This document shows, one piece after another, positions 48,365-57,903 of a stretch of DNA of 64,000 nucleotides. Origin of the DNA: Aaosphaeria pasadenensis. Lineage: Eukaryota > Ascomycota > Dothideomycetes > Pleosporales. Numbering within the stretch: position 1 is the stretch's first letter; every line of letters starts with the position of its first letter. Under the pieces are notes generated by a model, which saw only the letters and a list, made by a program, of their open reading frames with translations, did no database searches and was not told where the DNA came from. The DNA lies in assembly GCA_022813625.1 (NCBI GenBank), contig JAKLMB010000005.1:1178001-1242000 (forward strand). Reading direction: 5' to 3'. Made by a program: the position numbers and the translations under genes.

Positions 48365-49482
48365 CTAATCCCTCGACACTTCACGCCCAGACATCGGCCT
48401 TGCTAGTCCTCTCTTGAGCTTCTTGCTTCCAGCAGAAGTGCCATTACCCTTTGGGCCCTCGAAGAGAGCACTGACCTTTCCGAAAACATCGGTCGTGTAC
48501 ACATTGGTTGGAGCATCATAATCGACAGTGAAGAGCGACACGCTTACGCCTCCGCCATTGACGATCCAAGTCTCTCCGGGCAGACTGCAGTCCCCATTCC
48601 AGCAAGTGTTGACTCCGGCCGGCTTTGGAAGCGCAAAGTCCCAGTCGAACAAGCCCGTCTCCTCGTCATATGCCGCGATATCGGTATCGGCTTCTCCAGT
48701 TAGGCGGGTCTCGTAGATCGGCGGCTCCTCGTCGCTGTCCAGCGGGGGGATGTTGACATTGACACCATACCCAAGGGGCAGCACACTTTGACCCTCAGGA
48801 GTGCTTTCGATGAACTCTTGGACAACCTTAAAGGAGGCCTTTGCCGTCCATGTGGCTGGGTTGCTGGTGTTCCTAACGTCTGAGTAGGCAATTCGGTCGT
48901 TCGACGCACTAATCGCGATACCCGGAACACTCCTCGATACCGCAGCATATGTTGATCCAATGGTACCACTCAGAGTAAACACAAAAGGACCAAGGTTGAC
49001 ACCGAAGTTAGGACCAGCAACAAAGACGTCGGGGCCATACTTCCAATCTTTGTAGTATCGAGGAATAACGTAGTCCAAGCCGACAAAGGTGCACGCGGCC
49101 GGAGTGCCATTGTAATACCAGATGTTGGAATCGTTGGGATCAGTTCCTACAGATGGCGCACCAGCGGGCACAATATCATATTGGGACGGAGCTGTGAGGT
49201 TTGCTTCGGTGGTGAATTCTGTAAGACCTCCCTGACCCGATTGCTGGGTAGCTGGGGCGACGATCACGACTGCGTATTGCTCAGTCGATTTGCCATGTGG
49301 ATAACGATGATTGGGAAAGCATAGGGTTTACCTTCGTGACCTGCCTCCTTCAACAGCCTGTACAGCTCTCGAGTGTTTCCACTTCCGAACCCATCATCGT
49401 TGTTGAGCAAGATACGAGCAGCGTTGGATGCACATGCTAGCGAGAGCGCTGCCGTCAACCCAGACACTGTAGAAAACCGCAT
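48365..49482 (-). CDS. SurE-like phosphatase/nucleotidase, secreted form
   Basis: Two exons, 49482-49332 and 49269-48365, sum to 351 residues. A signal peptide (RFSTVSGLTAALSLACASNA) is followed directly by ARILLNNDDGFGS, which carries the metal-binding Asp pair of SurE. VVIVAPATQQSGQG and PDVFVAGPNFGVNLG with SGTIGSTYAA are the other conserved SurE loops. Family members hydrolyse nucleoside monophosphates and other phosphate esters. Fungal secreted versions are annotated as acid phosphatases. A basic C-terminal tail (KKLKRGLARP) is unusual for the fold itself. The intron keeps the frame with a GTAAAC donor. Confidence 0.9.
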
Positions 49483-50202
49483 GACTCTGAACTTGACGAA
49501 GAATTGATAGTCGTTATCACTGTTCTATTGACGAGAGCAATTGATGCAATGCTAGAATGATGAGGTGGGATCTTTTTAACTCAACGAGCTTTTTCCTTCC
49601 AATGTCTGACATCACAGATTTTTGCACCCACGTTGCCGATGTCGCGTGCTCTCTATCCCTAATAGAGGACTGATTACGATGATAACATGCGCTATCTGCA
49701 GGCACGCGAGAGCCAACGTACCGGCTGGCCCGAATACAGGGTTTGAATGCACGGGAGCTTTGCCCGAATATGCACACCGAAGGTTCGATATTGACAGGTG
49801 CGTACTAGGGGGCTAGGCGAGGACGGGAAGCATCGTATTCTCGGGAAGAGTTGGAGTAATAGCAGCAAATTGGTCATGTTCGCTCATTATTATTTAATCA
49901 GCTTTAACCATACCTCAAGCTTGCTCTTCTACTGGCAATCGCAATGTTTGATCAATAAATCATATGGGTGGCGATGTTCAACGCCATAGTTTCAGAACTT
50001 CCAAATTAGTTTACAGAAAGGCACTCCATGTTTGCCCGCTCATCATCCACTCTTTCCCTCCTTGGAATTTTGGTTTACGGCCCCCAGAGCCAATCAAGCT
50101 GATGTACAGGACGACTAAACGTCGAAAGAAGAAAGGGCCAAATGAAAGTAGGAAAATTTGGCCTCTCGGCCGCGAAATACCTTACATTTATGTGTTTGCC
50201 AA
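49483..50202. other. Intergenic: SurE gene promoter and U2AF 3' flank
   Basis: About 0.72 kb. No recognisable gene, repeat or motif was found beyond short chance ORFs. Confidence 0.55.
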
Positions 50203-52062
50203 TCACCAGGCATCAACACTGAATGACTCCTCAGAGAACTGTGTAGCCACAACAGTGCGGCTAGCAAATTGCCTTCCTGCGAGGGCCTTGATAGCTTTTT
50301 GAGCCGAGTCGGAATCTGCGTACTTGATGAAGATCTTGCCCACCCCTGGGTTGGCGCGTGCGCCCGTCGGTCGGGGAATTTTGACTTCGAGAATTTGGCC
50401 ATACTTGCCACATTCTTCTTCAACATCTTCCTTGATTTCTACGATGTAAAGTTAGCAACCACTATGGTCAACAGAAAGAGATTCACGCACCTTCGTAGGT
50501 CTCACTGTCCAACAGCTCGTCGTGGGTGACCATATTGAGAAGCATCACTACGCGACTGACATCTTGGCCCTCATTTGCAGAGGACCCAGCCAACATGGAG
50601 ATGGCGCCGACACCGCCATCCAGACCTGCTGCCTGTGTGACACCAACCGAAGCGCGTTGGACTTTGAGATTTGTGTCGCCGAGGGCGATCGTGTTGAGAC
50701 CTTCTATGACCTGGCCCATAGTATCTGTTTGCACGTACTCGCAGAAGGCAACCCCCTAAATGTGTTAGTCGAGATGCAGATTATGTATGCAAAAAGAGCT
50801 TACCCTGCTTTGATCAGAACTTGTGTCCTTCACCATTATGAATGACTTCAAGGGACCGAATGCTTCGAGAAGCTCCCTGATCTGAGCGTCATCAACGTAA
50901 GTGGGGATGTTTCCGATGCTCAATTTATTAGGACTATCCAACACAATGGATGAGATTTGGCCTTCAACATAATCGCTCTCCTCGCTGCTTGTTGGGACGA
51001 TGTAATCTTTGGGTCGACGAATGGAGAGGCCTGACCTATCGGGCCCGCCTGCGTCGTCCTCCATCGATATGCCATCCAATGCCAATGCCATGGTCGCATC
51101 TTCAGGCGTCTTGAATTCAAGCAAGCCATATTCTTTGTCTGATGAAAGCTGTGCAGAGACGCAGGGATCGGGACCAGACACGACATTAAGCCCATTCAGT
51201 TGCAGGTTGAAGAAACTCGAAAGAGCGTCCGAAGTAGCATTGCTCGGAAGGTTGTAGACGAAAAGCCGCTTGGCCTGCTTAGCATTTGAAGGTTGAAGTG
51301 CTGCAGCAGTCGCCGACCCTGCGGAAGGAGAGATAAACGCAGCGAGGCGTGTGGGATCCATGGGTGCAGCGCGAGGAGCGCCTGGGAGGGGAAACATGCC
51401 GGACAGCTTCGCTTGCTCGGCGGTGATATTGTCATAGCCAGACGGCTTGATGTCCCACTGAGTCATTCGGCGTTGACGCTTCTGAATTGAAGTGACATCC
51501 GTGAGGTCGGGAGTTGGTTCTCGTTTCTTTGCTGGCGGAGATGCTGACTTCTTCCTGTCTCGCCCACCAAATCCTCCATCACGGTCACCGCGATCCCTCC
51601 TGCCCCGGCCACTGCGATCGTCATGGTTATCTCGATCGCGGCGACCGTAGCCGCGATCTTCGTCTCGTCGAGGATTATCGCGCCTTGAGTAAGAATCGCC
51701 CCAGTCCCGGTCATCACGGCGTTCACGTCGGGCATACGTATCTTCGCGTTCTCGTTCACGATAGTTTCGGCTCGAGGAGTAAGTGTCAACTTCGTAATCG
51801 CGTCTAGAGCCGCGATGAGGTGACCTTGAACGACGGCGACGGCGCCCATCGCGGTCGTCTCGACGATCGTCTCGCGAGGACTAGGTTGTTAGTGATTGAG
51901 AAGATATGTGCTATATGTCGACAGTTACTTACATAACCACGCGATCCACCTGATCTACCAGAGTCTGTGTTTGTTAGTGAACGTCTTTCGTAACTGCGAC
52001 ACAAGTCAGCTGAACTTGTCCTCTATAAACAACCTACCTCTGGGATAAGCGTCACCGTTCAT
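50203..52062 (-). CDS. Splicing factor U2AF large subunit
   Basis: Five exons, 52062-52038, 51964-51933, 51880-50804, 50755-50491 and 50438-50203, sum to 544 residues. The first two exons are only 25 and 32 bases. The N-terminal 130 residues form an Arg/Asp/Ser-rich (RS-like) domain. The U2AF35-binding tryptophan segment is TQWDIKPSGYD near 160. Three RRMs follow: RLFVYNLPSNAT (about 227), KLSIGNIPTYVDDAQIRELLEAFG (about 334) and a C-terminal U2AF-homology RRM with MVTHDELLD, IKEDVEEECGKYG and GKIFIKYAD. The protein binds the polypyrimidine tract at 3' splice sites and recruits U2 snRNP. All introns have GT...AG ends. Confidence 0.95.
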
Positions 52063-52419
52063 GTTGGCGATGGGCGTTGCTTCTTGTTTGCAGGGAGCGC
52101 TGTCGCACAAGTGCAGCCCTGTCGCGAAAAGGTTTCTAGTCTGGTCGTGATGGACTAGAACTGTCCGTACGGATGAAACAATTCTAGAGAACGAAAAGAT
52201 AATAAGAGCTGTCAATACGAGTGAGGGTGAAGTTCTGTTGGAGGAACTTCCAGATAATGTTATGCGAATGAAAGGTCGTTGCGCAACAGCCTACAGGTGC
52301 TCCCAGAAAGAGCCGACTGGTTTTTCCGACCCGCGCCAAGCTACAGCATGGAAGTGAACTTGAGCGCGTTTCCGTCTTGGAACGCTCACTGTTACCGCGG
52401 CTCAAGCGATGTTTTTACC
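52063..52419. promoter_or_regulatory. Compact divergent promoter, U2AF / ogg1
   Basis: Only 357 bases separate the two start codons. An alternative ogg1 ATG at 52348 would shorten this to about 285 bases. No clear TATA element was seen, as is common for housekeeping pairs. Confidence 0.6.
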
Positions 52420-53712
52420 ATGCGGGTGACTGAATGGCATAAATTGCCTGTTAGTTTGACAGAACTTTGCATCAATACCAGTCTTCGTTGTGGCCAATCT
52501 TTCAGGTACTTACATGATTGATACCCTTAACTCAGCCGCATTATCACCAAACTTAAGTTAACATTTGGTAGATGGAGAAAATCAACGGAAGACGAGTGGT
52601 CTTGCGGGCTACATGGTCGCATATTGTCGCTACGACAAGACTCTGAATATCTCCACTACCGTGCGATATTTCCCTCGACTAAACCCCCAACTCCTCCATC
52701 GTCCACCGCGACGTCTGCCGCGCAATCAGTAGAAGCCGACGAGGATGATACCCTTGCTTTCGTGAAGCACTACCTAAATCTTGGGCCAAATCTTGGACAA
52801 CTCTATGAACAATGGGCATCTACAGATCCTAATTTTAGGAAACGCGCACCTAAGTTTACCGGCGTTCGGATGTTGCGACAAGACCCATGGGAGGCGCTCA
52901 TTGGGTTTATCTGCAGCAGCAACAATAACATATCGAGGATATCAAGCATGGTCTCAAATCTCTGCCTTCATTACGGACCGCTTATTGGACATATTGATAA
53001 TGTACCATACCATGACTTTCCTACACCTGAAGCACTTGCGGATCCCAAGGTCGAAGCGCATCTCATGAAGCTGGGCTTTGGGTATCGCGCGAAATACATA
53101 TACAAGACTGCAGTGATGGTAGCCAGTAAAGGTGATGGAATTGCTTGGCTCAATGGTCTCTGTAACCCTGAACTACCTGCTTTTGGGGAAAGGATTGGGG
53201 AGGCGGGTGAACTCGTGGAAGGGGGAAGAGGTGGCTACCGAAAAGCCCACGAAGAACTGCTAGCGCTTCACGGCGTCGGACCCAAAGTGGCTGACTGCGT
53301 CTGCCTCATGGGACTAGGCTGGTCTGAATCAGTGCCTGTCGATACCCATGTTTGGCAAATCGCCCAACGAGACTACCGATTTGGGAAGGGGAAGAATAGC
53401 AGTCTCACGGCAGCTACCTACACGGCTGTCGCAAATCATTTTCGCAAGCTGTGGGGCAAAGAAGCGGGCTGGGCACACTCCGTTCTATTCACCGCAGACT
53501 TGAAGGCCTTTTCCGAGCGCCTTGTAGAAAAGAAGGTGAAGGAAGAAGAACACGTCATAAAGGAAGAGGCGGACGAGCCAACTGTTCACAATGTGCATAT
53601 AAAAACGTCGACATCTCGGAAGCGAATCCAGCCAGCATCAGGAGACAAACAACATGATGTCATAAAGGTCGAAGAAAAGGTGGTGAGAAGAAGTAAGAGA
53701 ATGAGAAACTAG
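52420..53712 (+). CDS. ogg1: 8-oxoguanine DNA glycosylase/AP lyase OGG1
   Basis: Two exons, 52420-52505 and 52572-53712, give 408 residues. The first exon encodes WHKLPVSLTELCINTSLRCGQSF, and the splice restores the conserved QSFRW. The helix-hairpin-helix is LHGVGPKVADCVCLMGL with catalytic K267, and the GPD-loop aspartate is D286 in VPVDTHVW; the 19-residue spacing equals that of human K249/D268. SSNNNISRIS and LGFGYRAKYI are also family motifs. The enzyme removes 8-oxoG opposite C in base-excision repair. The C-terminal 60 residues are Lys/Glu-rich and end in the basic RRSKRMRN, a likely nuclear signal. An ATG 72 bases upstream is in frame but adds unconserved residues. Confidence 0.95.
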
Positions 53713-54430
53713 AGAGCACTCGTTAGCTCTTATCTCACTTATTCCCATGCACTCATTCTCGCTTTTGGTGTATATGAGCACCTTATCTCTTCATGAGGTG
53801 TGTGTCTTCCGGAAACTTGGTGTACGAAAGGAGCGCAAAATTCGTTCCATCTAGATATCCGATATGTTGTTTGATAGACGCTGCAATTAGGCGGCTTGAA
53901 AATGTTTACCGCTCGTTCCAAGTATTCTCAGAATGAAGACCTTGCTTCAATGTGAGACTGAAGAGCCCAATAACCAAATGTTTAGGCTGCAATGCTTGTT
54001 GCAGGCATCGTGCTGTCTGCAAGACATGCTCAATGTGCGCAACAATTGCTCTTTGTTGTTCCTTCTATATAACGCTCGTTCGCAAGCCAGTTGTCGTTTA
54101 GTACTTGAATTTTTATACAATGATTCGTTGCAAACATGCCCCTTGTGCAACACGCCGTGATTCGACCAAACTTTCATATCATAAGGGGTAAGCAGCGTTC
54201 AATTGTCCACATTTCGGGCTTCACTATGCGAACAGATCACATTTACTTCACCATTAGAGTCTCATTTCATTGTAATTAGCGCATCTGCTGTCAAACTACG
54301 GACCGGGAAAAGGTATAGCTGGTAGCACATATATGTATCAATCAACATAACGGAACAGTGGTTAGATACACACATGCGATACCTTCTATCAAACGCATCG
54401 ATAAGCTTTTGTACGTGAGCAGCCTAAGAT
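53713..54430. other. Intergenic: ogg1 3' flank and 2EXR gene promoter
   Basis: About 0.72 kb. No supportable gene or structured element was seen. Confidence 0.55.
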
Positions 54431-55705
54431 ATGAATACCTCCCTAGAACGGTCTACTCCGGAAAATTTGGACACAGAAGATGATTTGAAAGAAGGGGATG
54501 TCAACGAAGCCAATCAATGCGGAGACAATTTCAACAAAGAAGCTGTCGACCATGACTTGTCCGATAAGACTCCTTTCAACGAAAACGACAGTCACAGTCC
54601 TATAGCATTATTGGAACGGTCACGTCTTGGTCAATCTCTACTCCGTAAACTAGCCGATGACATCGAGGCGCATTGTCCTTTGCCAGTCCCCAACAAACAA
54701 CCCCTCAGGGAAACAACAATTGTTCATAAGCGTTATTCTCGATTTGAAAACCTACCGTATGAAATACGTTTCATTATATACAGCTATCTTGGCTGGCCCG
54801 AATCAGGGAGGATATGGGTTCCTCTTTGGTACGATCCAAACCTCGAGATACGCGCCCAGGCATCGAACGTCGAATTATGTCAATATGGAAGATCCATAGA
54901 GGATCTCCTGACATTCGAATGTACGAATAGAATTACAAGTCGCCGTATGGTCCCCCTTACAGAACCAGAGCCTGCATTGCTCTCCATCTGCACATCGATC
55001 CGAGAAGATGTTCTCTGATGTAGTCTGGGAAGCATTACGGTAAAGGCCAAGTTCGAAATAAGTCATAAGAATGTTTTAAAACACAACTGTCATAACTGCA
55101 ATGGCGATGATTTGCCTCGACCTCCACGCGGTAAGAAACTTTTGCGATTACCTGCCACGGTATTCAGTTATATTACTTCGATTCACCTGGATCATTCCGT
55201 CGGTTACCCATCTTTCATCGATACGGGGGCGTATGATTCTCTCCCGGGTGAGCGGAATGCATTTTTGAGGGGCCGTTGTCTTCGAGTAGTTCCAGAACAT
55301 CCTCTTTACGCCAGAAGGGTGTTATTGAAACAAACAAGCACCATAAAATTTCTGTCGGTCTATTGTCCCGCACTTGTCACTTTACGTCTGGAGCCGTACC
55401 TCAGCATGGTTCCGTTTAGTTATCAGCAATGCACAGTGGCAGAAGAGACATTAAACCCCTTGAAGATTGCACTAGAAGAACTGGTATCTGGATGCCGAAG
55501 TTTGAGAACTCTGGAAATCCCACGTTACCGGGATTTTGATCCAACAAAAGGGCTAGAGCCATATGATCCGCGTACTTCGATTGTAATCGAGCGCTTGGAT
55601 CTAAATGTCCCCGAGCTCGAAAAGAAGGAATTGGCAAAGGCATGGATTGAGAAGATTCTGAATCAATTAAACCCAGTCTGGCGCCCTACAGGTGTTACCT
55701 ACTGA
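54431..55705 (+). pseudogene. 2EXR/F-box-like protein gene interrupted by one in-frame TGA
   Basis: The frame from ATG 54431 runs 195 codons to TGA at 55016-55018 and then stays open in the same frame for another 228 codons to the stop at 55705. Upstream of the break lies the 2EXR/F-box-like motif FENLPYEIRFIIYSYLGWPE, with ALLSICTSIRED just before the stop. The downstream half continues with coherent sequence (SITVKAKFEISHKN, CHNCNGDDLP, then LPATVFSYITSIHLDHSV). I could not place an intron that removes the TGA and keeps the frame. It is therefore a recently broken gene, a case of stop-codon readthrough, or a sequencing error. 2EXR proteins are abundant, fast-evolving fungal proteins of uncertain role. 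Confidence 0.7.
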
Positions 55706-56137
55706 AAGTCATCAACTTTGTCTTTAATTTTGTTTTCGATTTTGTTTTCATTCATCGAATATACTTGATCAAGTGGCCTGTTGTACTATTTGGAAACATC
55801 GCTATGAACAGTGGGCGTACCTCAAACTGTTCAAAGATGATGGAGAACATTATCATAGTAACCCCTTCAGACATACCTTGACTTTACACTAGCCAAGTTC
55901 ATATCATGTTCCTCGTGTGTACAATCACTGTTTTCCTTTCACGCATCTTCACCATTTCTGACGAATGATTTGTAAATATCAAGCAAGCTTACTTTAAAGT
56001 TAAAGAACAATTAACGGATAAGTCCCCATCTCTTGATATCATTACTCATCAGTGATGAACGATGAGAGTGTTCGCAGTGTTAGCGTACACATTCAATCAG
56101 GCATCGATTGTCCTATTGGCGTTGAGAACACGTCTAA
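55706..56137. other. Intergenic: convergent 3' flanks
   Basis: About 0.43 kb with a short direct repeat of ATTTTGTTTTC near 55725-55750. Nothing else was recognised. Confidence 0.55.
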
Positions 56138-57055
56138 TTATTTGCTTATGTTTTGTAGATCTTTCAAGACCTTGTTCTTCCGGCTCTCATCGCTCCAACG
56201 CTTTCGAGGCAACTCAAATGTAGAAGTTATGCGCCCATACGACATGCCACCAACCTGAGCAACTGGTCTTAACGTGTCTAGATTAATATCGCTAACGTCC
56301 GCGTTCGTAGCATCTTCCCTAACCCAAAACCTTGTTGCTTGGATCAGGACAATACCTGCAGCGCTCGTTCCATCTTCTGCATGGTTACCGACCTCTTTGA
56401 TATCTGTAACTTTTCCTTCAACCGAGAAAATCGACTCCGCTACCCTCGATGGACGCACAGTAGTGGTTGGTGCTTCGTGAAGTCCTGAAATATCCCACTC
56501 AGACACACCGTATGGAGCGTCTAAGGACGTCGCGTTAACGGCTTCGATCATGTGCTCGGAGACAGTGTTGATAACGCATTCTCCCGTCTCTTTCAAGTTT
56601 CGATACGTATCTTTGATTCTACCAGAGCGCGCGGAAAATCCTATCACGAATGTAGGTGGATCATGGTCAACGACCTGGAAATAGCTCATTGGAGCAAGGT
56701 TTTTGACGCCATCCTTAGACATGGTGCTGACGAAACCAATGGGTCGTGGTGCAATGCCGGCTATGAGGAGACGGTAATTATTGATCATTGGTCGATCTGA
56801 CGCATAGGGATCTACTTCGACATGGCGGCTGGCAGCTTCATAGCTTCCAATGCCATCGCTGTATTGCCAATCGGGATTGGGGTGTTTGGTCACTTCGATA
56901 GATTTCTTGGAATGATCGAAATCGGGACGAGTAGATTGTGTTTGTTCAAAATTTCCAGCATTGCCTACAATCTGGTTGGTAGTCTGGTCGCTAAGTGCTT
57001 CTTTTGCACAGCTAGGGTTTGATATCGACGCGTAGTTTCGGACTGCCGATGACAT
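56138..57055 (-). CDS. Flavin reductase-like domain protein (FMN-binding split barrel)
   Basis: Single exon, 305 residues from the first ATG at 57055; the frame is open further upstream but without an ATG. Residues about 90-280 form a flavin-reductase-like domain: NNYRLLIAGIAPRPIGFVSTMSKDG, LAPMSYFQVVDHDPPTFVIGFS, then DTYRNLKETGECVINTVSE and GLHEAPTTTVRPSRVAESIFSVEG. These match fungal proteins of the DIM6/NTAB flavoprotein oxygenase group. Reaction and substrate are unknown. The N-terminal 70 residues are Ser/Gln/Asn-rich and could be a targeting or linker segment. Confidence 0.87.
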   Translation of the reverse strand: MSSAVRNYASISNPSCAKEALSDQTTNQIVGNAGNFEQTQSTRPDFDHSKKSIEVTKHPNPDWQYSDGIGSYEAASRHVEVDPYASDRPMINNYRLLIAGIAPRPIGFVSTMSKDGVKNLAPMSYFQVVDHDPPTFVIGFSARSGRIKDTYRNLKETGECVINTVSEHMIEAVNATSLDAPYGVSEWDISGLHEAPTTTVRPSRVAESIFSVEGKVTDIKEVGNHAEDGTSAAGIVLIQATRFWVREDATNADVSDINLDTLRPVAQVGGMSYGRITSTFELPRKRWSDESRKNKVLKDLQNISK

Positions 57056-57903
57056 TGAGCATGCTGGTCTATACCTTGTGATAAGCAACAATAATTGTTG
57101 TAAAAGGCATGTGCAACTATTCACCTTTGTATATTGTCCACTATGCTACACTTGGCATGCAGAGGTTGGGACTTGAGGATGACTGCCCGGCGTATAGCAG
57201 CGGCTGGCCCCCGATGTAACATCGCGAAATGTACAGCGCTTCAACTGTACGTATATTTGTGTATAGATGAGAACGAGCTTCTCTAGTAATTGCACAATTT
57301 AATTATAAGTGCCTCGAGATGTTTTGTATAAATGCGACTCTATCTTCTCTCAATTGGATCACAAATGGGTAGAATCGGCTCAATGAAATACATTATTAAT
57401 TCCCATCTTCATGCCGGAATCGGAGTTCAATTGGACCATAGGAGTAACCACTCCAAAAGTCCATTGCGGAATACTAGAAAATCTTAGCGTGTGAACAGTG
57501 CATCCGTAGATAGCGAGCATGACGTGTCTGGCAAACGGCTGTCTTCCCGATCTTGTCGTGTAATCGATACCCGATAAGTTTATCATTTTACTGCCTATTG
57601 TTGACTTAAGTACGTCTTGGGAACTATAGCTTTGTACCTCGTACATAGTCTAGTCTGCTAGGATCCTTCGTCTTACATGAACATAGACGTCAGAAGTGAT
57701 AGGTGAAAAGCTTGTTCTGAGCAACTATACTGCGTAATGATGCCTCTTTTCGTGTTGGAAACGCGTGGCGAAAACGTGACAGAAAAACGTGACAGCGCGT
57801 TGCCTCTTTCTTGGCACCGAGGGTTCACTGGTGAACCATTATTCTCCAGTTCAAGCACTTCTCTCCACCCTGTTACAACACGATTTTGTGATGATTTTCC
57901 CAG
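57056..57903. other. Intergenic: divergent promoter, flavin reductase / pso2
   Basis: About 0.85 kb between divergent starts. Only chance ORFs are present; no repeat or recognised site. Confidence 0.55.
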
